A stretch of DNA of 16,453 nucleotides from Candidatus Cloacimonadota bacterium (GCA_016927675.1 JAFGMF010000192.1:1-16453), one strand, 5' to 3'. Positions 6,630 through 15,418 are shown, numbered from the stretch's first letter. Notes: generated by a model from the sequence alone, not told the origin. Program-made: numbers and translations.

Positions 6630-7949
6630 TCAAGATAATTTCTGCATTTTAGCTGCAAAAGCGCCATCCATATTATGTTTAAATGGTAAAGTAATCATAT
6701 AATCCTTATTGGTATACTTTACCGGAATGCTTTCAGAAGCTGGGACAAGTTTGAAATTCCGGTTTTTTTCCAGAAATTTTTCCACCTGGTGCTCATTTTC
6801 ATCAGGATTTAGAGTACAGGTACTGTAAACGAGGAATCCCCCTTCTCTGACAAACAATGCTCCTTTTTTCAAGGCATTTTCCTGAAGTAAAAGCAGGCTT
6901 TTCAGGTCTTGGTTGAACTGCCAGCGAAGTTCAGCTTTTTTCTGGAACACTCCCCATCCGGTACATGGAACATCGAGCAGTACCCGATCAAATGCTGGAG
7001 CCACAGGACCATAGTTGAAAGCATCCTCATTGATAATTTTCATATTCGAAATCTGTAATCTTTCTACGTTGTGTTTAATTTTTTTTACTTTCAGCGGGAA
7101 TTTATCAACTGCCACCAATTCTCCGGTATTCTGCATTATTTCTGAGGCATAGGTTGCTTTACCTCCGGGACCGGCAAACAAATCAAGAATTGACTGGTCA
7201 AGCTTCGGATCCATTAATTCTACAACAAGAGCTGCCGATATATCCTGTACGGAGAAATAACCTTCGCTGAAGGCAACATCTTCGAGAACTTCTGTTGTTT
7301 GGGAAGTTATCAGCATATTGGGAGAAGCTTTAACAGAATCTAATTCAACGCCTCTGCGTAAAAAATATTTCAACAATTTCTCGCGATCCGTAGCGTATCT
7401 ATTTATACGAATACTGAGAAGTGGAGTCTGATTAAAATACCGACACAGTTTTTCTGTATTCTCATCACCCCACAATGAAAGCCAGATTTTGATCAAATCT
7501 ATCGGAAAGGAATACCGGACTGACAATCTCAACGGAGTATCCTCCGGATAGATGATTTGATCATTTTTCTGGACAGCTCTGAGCACTGCATTTACAAATC
7601 CGGCAACTTTATCCCCGAATAATTTCTTACCCAGTTCGACAGTCTCATTTAAAGCTGCATGTTCAGGGATTGAGTCACAATAAACAAGCTGATAAATCCC
7701 CAGATACAAGAGTATCTTCAATTTGAGCGGAGTATTCCTGAATTTTTCGGGGTTGATGAAACGTGCGCTGATATAGTCGAGATTATTCTGCAGTTTTATC
7801 ACGCCTTTAACAAGCTGATAAAGCAGTGCTTTATCTAGAGATTCAAAATCGGTTTTTCGGATTGACTGTTCTAGCAGTTTACCGGAATAAATACCTTTCT
7901 GCAATACTTTTAGGATAATCTTATATGCTTCTGATCTGGTGTTTATCAT
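6630..7949 (-). CDS. rsmB: 16S rRNA (cytosine-C5) methyltransferase RsmB/Sun
   Basis: SAM-dependent methyltransferase that by family makes m5C967 in 16S rRNA (E. coli numbering). It has 439 residues from the chosen start, as usual for RsmB. The N-terminal NusB-like RNA-binding domain covers about 1-130 (LLYQLVKGVIK; HAALNETVELGKK). The Rossmann methyltransferase domain includes SAM motif I ILDLFAGPGGKAT (254-266), motif IV LLDVPCTGWG with Cys329, and motif VI YSTCTLNPDENE with catalytic Cys378. The C-terminal HNMDGAFAAKM motif is present. The ATG at 7947-7949 overlaps the ruvA stop as ATGA, which suggests translational coupling; GGAAG lies about 8 nt upstream. A longer reading from 8027 would lie entirely inside ruvA and is not supported. 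The NusB-like domain and paired Cys motifs separate it from RsmF and other m5C enzymes. Confidence 0.95.
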   Translation of the reverse strand: MINTRSEAYKIILKVLQKGIYSGKLLEQSIRKTDFESLDKALLYQLVKGVIKLQNNLDYISARFINPEKFRNTPLKLKILLYLGIYQLVYCDSIPEHAALNETVELGKKLFGDKVAGFVNAVLRAVQKNDQIIYPEDTPLRLSVRYSFPIDLIKIWLSLWGDENTEKLCRYFNQTPLLSIRINRYATDREKLLKYFLRRGVELDSVKASPNMLITSQTTEVLEDVAFSEGYFSVQDISAALVVELMDPKLDQSILDLFAGPGGKATYASEIMQNTGELVAVDKFPLKVKKIKHNVERLQISNMKIINEDAFNYGPVAPAFDRVLLDVPCTGWGVFQKKAELRWQFNQDLKSLLLLQENALKKGALFVREGGFLVYSTCTLNPDENEHQVEKFLEKNRNFKLVPASESIPVKYTNKDYMITLPFKHNMDGAFAAKMQKLS

Positions 7950-8557
7950 ATATTTTTCTTCCGGTAAAGGAATTTGATTGCCTCTTTTACCAGTTCCTGA
8001 GAACCGGAATATTCTTTTTCCCTGCATAACGCAGATAAGGTTTTACTGATGTCAACCTGTCTGTAACCAAGAGTCAGCAATGCAGATTCTGCTTCTGCCA
8101 TCAGATCATCGGGTAATAACCCTTTCTGTTTCAGGTCGCTGTCGGGATTCAGATCAACAAGTTTATCTTTCAATTCGATGATCAATCTTTCAGCTGATTT
8201 ACGCCCGATTCCGGGAATTGTTGACAGTAAGCTGGTATCGTTTCTCTGAACAGCCAGAACAAAATCTTGTACCGAGAGGCCTGATAGTATTGAAAGTGCT
8301 ATTTTGGGACCGACCTTTGAGATAGAAATCAGATTTCGAAAGAGTTCTTTTTCAGCAACAGTTAAAAATCCGAAAAGGCGAACTCCATCCATTTCATTGA
8401 ATGAATAGTGAATCTGTAGTTTCAGTTCTTCATTCAGTCCGGGCAAATGATCATAAGTGCTGAGGGGAATATGAACGGCATAGCCGACACCCGCGCTTTC
8501 GAGATGGATCATGAGTGGGCTTTTCCAGGTTAAAATTCCCCGCAGATATGCTATCAT
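7946..8557 (-). CDS. ruvA: Holliday junction branch migration protein RuvA
   Basis: DNA-binding subunit that clamps Holliday junctions as a tetramer and loads the RuvB motor for branch migration in recombinational repair. It has 203 residues, the normal size. The OB-fold domain I begins with MIAYLRGIL and contains GVGYAVHIP; FNEMDGVRLFGF precedes the helix-hairpin-helix domain. The HhH motifs are ISKVGPKIAL (79-88) and IPGIGRKSAERL (114-125). A flexible linker (about 135-150) leads to the RuvB-binding domain III (about 151-203, ALLTLGYRQVDI). The start is an ATG with AAAGGT about 8 nt upstream, 5 nt after ruvC. The usual partner gene ruvB does not follow; rsmB takes that place. Confidence 0.97.
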   Translation of the reverse strand: MIAYLRGILTWKSPLMIHLESAGVGYAVHIPLSTYDHLPGLNEELKLQIHYSFNEMDGVRLFGFLTVAEKELFRNLISISKVGPKIALSILSGLSVQDFVLAVQRNDTSLLSTIPGIGRKSAERLIIELKDKLVDLNPDSDLKQKGLLPDDLMAEAESALLTLGYRQVDISKTLSALCREKEYSGSQELVKEAIKFLYRKKNI

Positions 8558-8562
8558 TTTTT

Positions 8563-9057
8563 TTACCTTTCTGCTACATTTACCAGAAATTTGATTTTAT
8601 TGAAATGACAGAGTGCAATGGCGAGAGCATCACTGGCATCCTGGGAGACAAATTCAGAAGAGAGGTTAAGAATTTTTTTCAGCATGTATTGAATTTGTTC
8701 TTTAGAAGCGTTCCCATTGCCGACAACAGATTTTTTTACTTCTCTGGGTGAATATTCATTAATCTGAATACCTTTCTCTGCCAAAGCCAGTAAAATTACC
8801 CCACGGGCATGACCAAGAGTGAAGGCTGAACTGATATTTTTACCGTAAAAAATAGATTCAACAGCAGCGACATCAGGTTGATAGTCATCTGCAATTTTGG
8901 ATATCTCATTGTAAATTTCCACAAGTTTCAAAGGCAGGGATAATTCGCGGTCGATCCTGATCACATTGCAACCGGCTCCTGTGATTGTTCTATTCTTGAT
9001 CTCCAGTATACCATAGCCACATTCCAATGTTCCCGGATCAATTCCTAGGATTATCAA
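8563..9057 (-). CDS. ruvC: Crossover junction endodeoxyribonuclease RuvC
   Basis: Resolves Holliday junctions by symmetrical metal-dependent nicking, acting on junctions bound by RuvA-RuvB. It has 164 residues, the normal size. The four acidic catalytic residues of the RNase H-like fold are visible: Asp7 in GIDPGT, Glu67 in AAVESIFYG, and Asp140 and Asp143 in QDASDALAIAL. Conserved SAFTLGHARGVILL and YSPREVKKSVVGNGNASKEQ segments are present. The start is a TTG at 9055-9057, overlapping the yebC stop by 4 nt (TTGA), which implies translational coupling. It is justified because the family's N-terminus (MIILGIDPG) begins exactly there, and an AAGGA ribosome site lies inside the end of yebC. No closer ATG keeps Asp7. 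Confidence 0.96.
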   Translation of the reverse strand: MIILGIDPGTLECGYGILEIKNRTITGAGCNVIRIDRELSLPLKLVEIYNEISKIADDYQPDVAAVESIFYGKNISSAFTLGHARGVILLALAEKGIQINEYSPREVKKSVVGNGNASKEQIQYMLKKILNLSSEFVSQDASDALAIALCHFNKIKFLVNVAER

Positions 9058-9803
9058 TCTTCCGAAATCCTTTCCAGAACTTCATCGGAAATTTCAAAGT
9101 TAGCATATACCTTCTGAACATCTTCATGTTCCTCAAGATTATCGATTAATTTAAGCAATTTTTCGGCAACATTATCACAATTTATCGTATTCTGAGGTAT
9201 CCTAGTCAACTCTGCCTGTTTAATTACATATCCTGCCTGTTCCATTTTTCTGGTAATGGAATGAAGATCATTATAATTTGTCAGTATCTCGAAAACATCA
9301 TCCAAAGCATTGAAATCTTCAGCACCGGCATCCAGAGCTGTCATCATAACTTCGTCTTCATCCAGATCCTGATTTTCTATCAGGATAAGTCCCTTTTGTT
9401 CGAACATCCAGGCAACAGATCCATTTTCCGCCATGTTACCGCCATATTTTGAAAAGATATGACGCACATCTGATACCGTACGCAGTTTATTATCTGTAAG
9501 TGTTTCCACCAGGATCGCAACACCGTTATGACCGTAACCTTCATAGATAAGGCTTTCGTAGCTTACGCCTTCTATCTCTCCGGTTCCTCGTTTGATCGCT
9601 TTTTCAATATTAGCATTTGGCATATTGGCAGATCGGGCATTGGAGATAGCCAGCCGTAAACGGGGATTACTGTTTGCATCGCCACCGCCGTCTCTGGCGG
9701 AAACAATTATTTCCTTGACCAATCTGGTGAACAGCTTACCTCTCTTGGCATCAGCTGCACCCTTTTTATGCTTGATCGTACTCCATTTGCTGTGTCCTGA
9801 CAT
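9054..9803 (-). CDS. yebC: YebC/TACO1-family protein
   Basis: A conserved bacterial protein of 249 residues, typical of the family. It begins with the signature MSGHSKWSTIKHKKGAADAK and continues with GKLFTRLVKEI, a Gly/Asp loop (ARDGGGDANSNPRLR), NMPNANIEKAIKRGTG and YEGYGHNGVAILVE. Family members have been described as DNA-binding regulators. The mitochondrial relative TACO1 and more recent bacterial work point instead to a ribosome-associated role relieving stalls at proline-rich stretches, so the old 'transcriptional regulator' label is doubtful. The ATG has a strong GGAGGA site. It lies 35 nt after the EF-G-like gene and overlaps ruvC; the yebC-ruvC-ruvA order is widespread in bacteria and supports one operon. 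Confidence 0.96.
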   Translation of the reverse strand: MSGHSKWSTIKHKKGAADAKRGKLFTRLVKEIIVSARDGGGDANSNPRLRLAISNARSANMPNANIEKAIKRGTGEIEGVSYESLIYEGYGHNGVAILVETLTDNKLRTVSDVRHIFSKYGGNMAENGSVAWMFEQKGLILIENQDLDEDEVMMTALDAGAEDFNALDDVFEILTNYNDLHSITRKMEQAGYVIKQAELTRIPQNTINCDNVAEKLLKLIDNLEEHEDVQKVYANFEISDEVLERISED

Positions 9804-9838
9804 CTATCCTCCGCGAAAAAAGTTATCCAGTGTTGTCG

Positions 9839-11875
9839 TTATTCCTCTTGATTGGTATCAGCGATTACTTTAGCTGCAATTTCATCGGGTACTTTTTCAT
9901 AGTGTGAGAATTTCTGTACAAATTTTCCTCTCCCCTGGGTAAGAGATTTCAAAGCGGGGAAATAACTGAACAATTCAGCCAGGGGCATATGAGCATTAAG
10001 CAATTGTTTATTGCCTTTTTGCTCCATTCCCAGAATCTTGCCTCTACGGGTTGAAACATCACCCATAACATCACCCATATATTCTGTAGGAACCATGATC
10101 TGAAGTTCGTGGATAGGTTCCAGAAGAATTGGATTGGCAATTTCAAAAGCCTTTTTCATAGCCTGAGAAGAAGCTATTTTAAAAGCCATCTCCGAAGAAT
10201 CAACATCGTGGAAACTCCCGTAATAACAATCCACGCTTACATCTACTACCTGGTGCCCCGAAATAATACCCTTGAGCATAATTTCATTCAAGCCTTTCTC
10301 AATTGCCGGGATAAATTTACTCGGGATAACTCCACCTACAATAGAATTGATGAATTTAAACCCTTCGCCACGTTCCAACGGAGCAACCTTGAAATACACT
10401 TCTGCATATTGTCCCCTGCCACCGGACTGTTTTTTATGTTTATAACTAACATCAGCATTACCACGAATAGTTTCTTTATATGGGATTGAGGGCATCTTCA
10501 TCACTGCATCGATCTTATAACGGGATTTAAGTTTTTTCTGGAGAAACAGAATCTGCTGTTCACCTATTCCGGAAAGGACATTTTCATTGGTTTCGTTGTT
10601 CATTTCCAGGTTGATCGTCGGCTCTTCATCCAGCAGTTTATTCAAAGCTGCACCGATTTTATCTTCGTCGTTCTGATTAACGGCTTTGATCGTCTGCCAG
10701 TAAACTGGAGTGGGAAGTTTTATCCTGGGAAATCTGAGTGGGGAATTAGGAACAAGAACCGAGTTAAAACTACGCCCAGATTTCAGTTTTACCAAAGCAC
10801 CGATTTCTCCGGCTTTGATCTCATCTGTTTCCTTTCTGTTTTTACCCGACACATAGTAAATCGAACCAATCTTGTCCTTTGAATCTTTTTCAGGGATAAA
10901 GACTTCCAGACCGCTTTTGATATGTCCTGAAAAAATCCTGACATAGGCAATATCGCCAACATTCGGATCAGAAAAAGATTTAAATATATAGGCAACGAGT
11001 TGTTCGTTTTCTGCGACTTTGACAACTTTTTCCTGACCCTTCTCCAGCAATTTTAACTCATTTTTATCAGCGGGTGAGGGAAGATATTCATTGAAAGCAT
11101 CTATTAATTCATTCACAGCGATATTATGAGTTGCAGAGCAGGCAAAAGCGGGGATCAAATTTCCGTTTAAGATTGCCTTCTTTATACCTTTGGAAAGTTC
11201 TTCATTGGAAAGTTCTCCGGCTTCAAAATACTTCTCGAGCAGGGCATCATCGCTTTCGGCAACAGCTTCCATCAGACTCATCTTACTTTCTTCGACCAGA
11301 TCAACCATATCAGCGGGTACATCGGCAACCTGCCCCTTGATATAAGCCTTGCCTTTGATAATGTCAACAACACCTTCAAATTTATGTTCAGAACCGATCG
11401 GCAGAAAGATCGGCACCGGATTGAGACTGCTGTTTTCTCTGATTGCTTCCAGGGTTTTATTAAAGTCTGCCCCTTCGCTGTCCATTTTATTTACGATAAC
11501 ACCTTTCGCAACATCCTTATTTTGCAGGAGTTCGATTGATTGTTCCAGACTAACTTCAAATCCGGAAACTGCATTAACCATAAAGAGAAGTGTTTCAGAA
11601 GCAATGGCGGCAGAAATCTGTTCGCTGGCAAAATCAGCTGATCCGGGTGCATCGAGAAGATTAATATCGATATTTTTCCATTTGAAAGTTGCCACTCCCA
11701 GAGACATGGAAATACCTTTTTCGATCTCCTCTATGGTAAAATCCATAACAGTATTGCCTTCTTCAACTTTACCGACTCTGGTTATCACCTTTGCATTAAA
11801 CAATATCTGTTCTGCCAAGCTTGTTTTCCCAGCACTGTTTGCTCCGACAAATGCTATATTACGTATATTTTTCAT
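9839..11875 (-). CDS. EF-G-like translational GTPase (FusA paralogue)
   Basis: A 678-residue protein with all five EF-G domains. GTPase motifs: P-loop GANSAGKT (11-18), switch I IEKGISMSLGVATF (51-64), G3 DAPGSADF (75-82), G4 NKMD (129-132) and G5 ACSA (245-248). Domain II starts near 294, domain III near 419, domain IV has GGRGQYAEVYF (485-495) and the tip GSFHDVDSSEMAF (553-565), and domain V starts near 584 (EYMGDVMGDVSTRRGKILGM). It departs from canonical EF-G: the P-loop is ANSAGKT rather than HIDAGKT, and the G3 histidine needed for GTP hydrolysis is Ser79. This places it with the EF-G2/EF-G-like branch rather than the main elongation factor. Ribosome protection proteins are unlikely because domain IV and V are EF-G-like. 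The ATG has a GGGGGA ribosome site. Its exact role (translocation, recycling or other) is unknown. Confidence 0.9.
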   Translation of the reverse strand: MKNIRNIAFVGANSAGKTSLAEQILFNAKVITRVGKVEEGNTVMDFTIEEIEKGISMSLGVATFKWKNIDINLLDAPGSADFASEQISAAIASETLLFMVNAVSGFEVSLEQSIELLQNKDVAKGVIVNKMDSEGADFNKTLEAIRENSSLNPVPIFLPIGSEHKFEGVVDIIKGKAYIKGQVADVPADMVDLVEESKMSLMEAVAESDDALLEKYFEAGELSNEELSKGIKKAILNGNLIPAFACSATHNIAVNELIDAFNEYLPSPADKNELKLLEKGQEKVVKVAENEQLVAYIFKSFSDPNVGDIAYVRIFSGHIKSGLEVFIPEKDSKDKIGSIYYVSGKNRKETDEIKAGEIGALVKLKSGRSFNSVLVPNSPLRFPRIKLPTPVYWQTIKAVNQNDEDKIGAALNKLLDEEPTINLEMNNETNENVLSGIGEQQILFLQKKLKSRYKIDAVMKMPSIPYKETIRGNADVSYKHKKQSGGRGQYAEVYFKVAPLERGEGFKFINSIVGGVIPSKFIPAIEKGLNEIMLKGIISGHQVVDVSVDCYYGSFHDVDSSEMAFKIASSQAMKKAFEIANPILLEPIHELQIMVPTEYMGDVMGDVSTRRGKILGMEQKGNKQLLNAHMPLAELFSYFPALKSLTQGRGKFVQKFSHYEKVPDEIAAKVIADTNQEE

Positions 11876-11891
11876 ATTTCCCCCAATATTT

Positions 11892-11913
11892 TATGTCTGT
11901 ATAAAATGACATA
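11892..11913 (-). promoter_or_regulatory. Small inverted repeat in the leader of the EF-G-like gene
   Basis: TATGTC (11892-11897) and GACATA (11908-11913) form a 6-bp A/T-rich stem with a 10-nt loop, 16 nt upstream of the start codon. It could be a weak leader hairpin or an operator half-site pair; the stem is short enough to be chance. A TTGACA lies at 11955-11960 on the minus strand, but I see no good -10 for it. Confidence 0.25.
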
Positions 11914-11962
11914 TTTATCCAAAGATGTACAAAGAAAATTTTCGCCCTTTATCTTGTCAATA

Positions 11963-14900
11963 TTACTTTAACATAACAAATTTACCTATTTTTTCTGACT
12001 TTTTATCCGTTTCCAGTTGTTTGGCAGTGATCTTATAAAAATAGGTATTATTCGCCAATTCATCCCCGTCCTGATCCAGTCCGTTCCAGTAAATCTGGTT
12101 ATATCCGGCTTCCATATCAAATTTCTTGATCGTTCTGATCTTCTTGCCTGTTATTGTATAGATACTCAAAGTTATTTCAGCAGCCTCAGTAATGATAAAG
12201 GTGAAATAGCCATCTGTTTTCATGGGATTTGGATATGGCAGCATCTGTTCAATGGAAACCTTGCCTGATTTTCTGGAGATAAATTCGGTATCTGCTATTG
12301 AAGGTGCATTGAAGTTATCGAATACAACTAATCTTAGGGTGTGATGACCTTCTTCCATTTCAGGCAGCTGCCAGGTAAGTACACCTTTGGTATAGGAATT
12401 CAGATCGTAGAAGAAACCGGAAGTAACATCGAACGGACCGATTTCATCATCAATCACGATCAGCATTTTATGCCCTGAACTACCCAGGATATTGATCCCG
12501 TTTTGATCTTCTAAATCGGCTATCAGTACTGGTTTGGTTGACACATAATCGTTATCTTTGAACTTTCTTGAATCGAGCATTAGTTTAACACTGGGAATAT
12601 CAGGATTGTCAATGTTCAGTGGGATTTTATTCATATCCACGGGATAATAGTAATTTACATATTCATTATTATCGGTATCAGACTGTGCATAAACAACTAT
12701 TTTCCCGCCTGTATCGAGAAATAATTGGAAATTCTCTATGCCCGTTTCGAAGTTTTCAACATAATTATCGAATTTTATGTAAGTTTCATCACCTTCATAG
12801 AAAATTGATTCCACTCTTTCCAGCTGTATGTTTCCGGGGGATAGAATTTTAACAAAATAATTCTTATTAATCTCTGAGCTTTTGTCACCTGGTGTGATAA
12901 ATCCAACTGGCACGATTTGTTCCCCAATAAAATAAAAACCCGTTAAAGGCGTGATCTCTTTGATTCCTCTTATATCGTCGGGAATGACGAAAGCAGCCGA
13001 ATAGTTATCTGTTTCAACATTAACATATCCTTTAAAAAACGTATTCCCGTAGTCTCGATATCCAATACTGTAAACTTGCTCATTTATAATATTTTCGTAA
13101 AACCTGAAGTATTCTGAGTCATAAATTCTGATCTCCGCCTGCTCTGTTGTCAATCCTGAAGTACCAGTAAAATTTCCATTCAGGTTTATGGTTTTACGAG
13201 CCTGCCAGTCTTCGGGAATTTCAGTCAATTCACTTCTAGCGGGTGGTACGATCGGTAATAGAGGATGACCCAGCAGGTTGTACAAGTTTGCAGTCTGAAT
13301 TGCAGCATCAGAGAATAATTTAGACATAAAAAGAGCTCTACCTATGCTGATCCTGTTATTAATGATCTGGTCCAGCAGAGCTATCATGAAGAGTGTGTTG
13401 TTGATAGGACCGCAAGCTCTTGAGGCGGCAATAGATGCAATTGAGCCGCCGCTAGAATAAGTAAGCATTCTTTCCGCAGTGCAGTCAAAATCCGGGATAT
13501 CGAATTCTCCGACGCTGCAGGATGCAGCCAGGAAAAGTGGCAGATGATCCATGTTGTCAATCAGCCTGAGATGTTTTGAAGTCCGGAAATACTCTTCATC
13601 GCCCAGTACATCATAATCTCCATGCCCGATAAAGTACCATATCAGACGACCTTCATTGATTTTTTCGATCAGATCTTCAGTAACGGATGGTTTATTCTGA
13701 TAGGAATCCAGGGGATATTCGATAGTATAGAGTTTATCGATCGAGATACTATGGTTCAGAATATTGGCTGTTAATTCTGATCGCATTGTGTGATTCATCC
13801 CGTCATCATCTCCTGTTCCTTCAAATCCTCCGTTCTTATTTTCATCATCAGGAAGTAACAACAACTGGTTGCGCCACCAGCCGAGATTGGGTTGTTCCAC
13901 ATAATTTCTTGTCCTGTTCAGGATCTCTTCGAGTTGATCTTGATTCTGGGCGGGAAGACGGGATATGGAAAGTTCGGGATAAGCGGTAACTCCATTGTTG
14001 AAAGTGACAAAATTATCATCTTTCCCGAAAAATGTGATAATTTTATTTTTAGGATTTGAGTTATCCCAGACATTGGTACCGGAACCAACCAGAATCACAT
14101 ATTCCAGTTCTGGATGAAGCTGCAGACATGATTCAATCGAGTCTCTGATCGCGACAGGATCAGGTTGCCCCCCACTGTAAACATCAAAAATATCCTGCTG
14201 TTCTGCCAGAAGATTTTCCAGACCGAACCTTTCGGAGTTAAATTGTGCCAGTTCTTCTACCTGTGAGCTGAATACTTCCGGATAGATGATCATGCAGTTA
14301 ACCTGGTCACGCGCTGATCTAGCTTTAAAAGTTTTACGTATGAACTCAGTAACCGAATTTATATCCTCGTCCGGGATAAGATCATCAACTCTAAGCGGTA
14401 ATCCGGGAAAGGCTGTTCCGAAGGTAAGCCAGAATATTTCAGGTTTTCTGTCCGATATATTTTCGAAAATAATTCTGTCACCCTGATCGAAACTATGATC
14501 TGAGCCAGCTTCTATTTGGAGAGGTATTTCTTTAAGTTGATAGTTGGGATCATCATCCTGATATTTACTCATTGTAAAAATCCTGACCAGTTCCGGATCA
14601 CAATATGAGGGAAGCATCTGCAATTCTTTGTCCGAAAGCTGGTAATAGCCTGTACCATCGACCTGAAAAGAGTACCAGAAAGCAGATAATTCAAAAGGCA
14701 TTTTAACCGATGTGAGCTGTTTGGTTGATTGCCATCCACCCGCGGAAGAATAGTTCAGAATAAAGCCCTCATAAAGATCGACATTTCCGTGATCGTAGCG
14801 CTTGGAATATCCTGTATTACCATTTAAGGTTATTTCCACGATCATTTTTTCACAAATCAGAAGATTGTTTGCCTGATAATTGTATTGGAAAGGTCTGAAA

Positions 14901-15340
14901 TGAAACGGGACAATTTCATAAAAAAGAAATCTTGTTTTCTGATTTTTCTCCAGAAAGTCTTGCGGGGTTATCCGGTATAGCTCCGGATCGATCCGATAGT
15001 TATAATCATAGGTAGATTTCCCTTTTATGAACTCGGGAACTGGAGCGATTGGTAATGATAGATCAACTTCCCGTACATCCATAGATATTATTCGATAATC
15101 AGCTTCTCCCTGAGGAGGAACAGAAATATTAAAAGATTTGAAGGGCAGGTTCGGACTTCCGGGAAGATCAGGCGCTGCCCAGAGGATATTGATATTGGTG
15201 AATTGCGATCCAGAAACAAGCTGGTATTCAGCCGGAGTGAGTTCAAGGATAATTTTTGCAGGAGTGTTTTCCAGAATGTTGATTTCTGCGCTTGAAGTTA
15301 TAATTAACATGGCTATTATCGTTGTGATAACAAATTTCAT
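11963..15340 (-). CDS. PorU-like gingipain-family (C25) protease with T9SS sorting domain
   Basis: A 1125-residue secreted protein. Residues 1-18 are a signal peptide (MKFVITTIIAMLIITSSA). An N-terminal beta domain (about 20-340) includes TGYYQLSDKELQ and a SFDQGDRIIF segment, as in PorU proteins. A C25 caspase-like domain (about 345-700) has ILVGSGTNVWD, catalytic His573 in FIGHGD and Cys608 in AASCSVGEFD, then YNLLGHPLL. After linker beta domains, residues about 1030-1125 form a type A T9SS C-terminal sorting domain: PYPNP, LSIYTITGKKIRTI, YNQIYWNGLDQDGDELANNTYFY, ending KFVMLK. PorU is the T9SS sortase that removes such domains from cargo and attaches A-LPS; length and layout match PorU, but a gingipain-like cargo protease remains possible. 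The ATG at 15338-15340 has GGGAGGA at 15344-15350; an upstream in-frame ATG at 15367 would include that site. No other T9SS gene is nearby. Confidence 0.85.
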   Translation of the reverse strand: MKFVITTIIAMLIITSSAEINILENTPAKIILELTPAEYQLVSGSQFTNINILWAAPDLPGSPNLPFKSFNISVPPQGEADYRIISMDVREVDLSLPIAPVPEFIKGKSTYDYNYRIDPELYRITPQDFLEKNQKTRFLFYEIVPFHFRPFQYNYQANNLLICEKMIVEITLNGNTGYSKRYDHGNVDLYEGFILNYSSAGGWQSTKQLTSVKMPFELSAFWYSFQVDGTGYYQLSDKELQMLPSYCDPELVRIFTMSKYQDDDPNYQLKEIPLQIEAGSDHSFDQGDRIIFENISDRKPEIFWLTFGTAFPGLPLRVDDLIPDEDINSVTEFIRKTFKARSARDQVNCMIIYPEVFSSQVEELAQFNSERFGLENLLAEQQDIFDVYSGGQPDPVAIRDSIESCLQLHPELEYVILVGSGTNVWDNSNPKNKIITFFGKDDNFVTFNNGVTAYPELSISRLPAQNQDQLEEILNRTRNYVEQPNLGWWRNQLLLLPDDENKNGGFEGTGDDDGMNHTMRSELTANILNHSISIDKLYTIEYPLDSYQNKPSVTEDLIEKINEGRLIWYFIGHGDYDVLGDEEYFRTSKHLRLIDNMDHLPLFLAASCSVGEFDIPDFDCTAERMLTYSSGGSIASIAASRACGPINNTLFMIALLDQIINNRISIGRALFMSKLFSDAAIQTANLYNLLGHPLLPIVPPARSELTEIPEDWQARKTINLNGNFTGTSGLTTEQAEIRIYDSEYFRFYENIINEQVYSIGYRDYGNTFFKGYVNVETDNYSAAFVIPDDIRGIKEITPLTGFYFIGEQIVPVGFITPGDKSSEINKNYFVKILSPGNIQLERVESIFYEGDETYIKFDNYVENFETGIENFQLFLDTGGKIVVYAQSDTDNNEYVNYYYPVDMNKIPLNIDNPDIPSVKLMLDSRKFKDNDYVSTKPVLIADLEDQNGINILGSSGHKMLIVIDDEIGPFDVTSGFFYDLNSYTKGVLTWQLPEMEEGHHTLRLVVFDNFNAPSIADTEFISRKSGKVSIEQMLPYPNPMKTDGYFTFIITEAAEITLSIYTITGKKIRTIKKFDMEAGYNQIYWNGLDQDGDELANNTYFYKITAKQLETDKKSEKIGKFVMLK

Positions 15341-15343
15341 CAA

Positions 15344-15350
15344 TCCTCCC
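15344..15350 (-). promoter_or_regulatory. Ribosome binding site deciding the PorU-like start
   Basis: GGGAGGA on the minus strand, 3 nt from the ATG at 15338-15340. It fixes the start at the beginning of a typical signal peptide and rules against the ATG at 15367. Confidence 0.8.
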
Positions 15351-15381
15351 TTTTGGATATTAACCATAATTCAAGGAGTCT

Positions 15382-15410
15382 ATAATATGTCAATATTTTG
15401 AAATCTGCAA
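15382..15410 (-). promoter_or_regulatory. Candidate promoter of the PorU-like gene
   Basis: On the minus strand TTGCAG (15405-15410) and TATTAT (15382-15387) are 17 bp apart. An overlapping alternative uses the perfect TTGACA at 15388-15393 with TATGGT 19 bp downstream. The sequence does not decide between them. Confidence 0.4.
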
Positions 15411-15418
15411 AGAAAAAA

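Noticed and set aside
6619..6633. TTG-initiated extension of the PASTA protein
   Set aside because: Its first codons are the Shine-Dalgarno sequence of the ATG at 6618.
7950..8027. 26-residue N-terminal extension of RsmB
   Set aside because: It would lie wholly inside ruvA; the ATGA junction and family N-terminus support the start at 7949.
9839..11875. Tetracycline ribosome-protection protein (TetM type)
   Set aside because: Domains IV and V follow EF-G (GSFHDVDSSEMAF, EYMGDVMGDVSTRRG), not the TetM-type loops; no sign of a mobile element around it.
11349..11909. 186-codon plus-strand open frame
   Set aside because: It is antisense to the GTPase domain of the EF-G-like gene; the minus-strand frame has intact conserved motifs.
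15341..15367. 9-residue extension of the PorU-like protein
   Set aside because: It contains the GGGAGGA ribosome site, and the signal peptide begins properly at the next Met.
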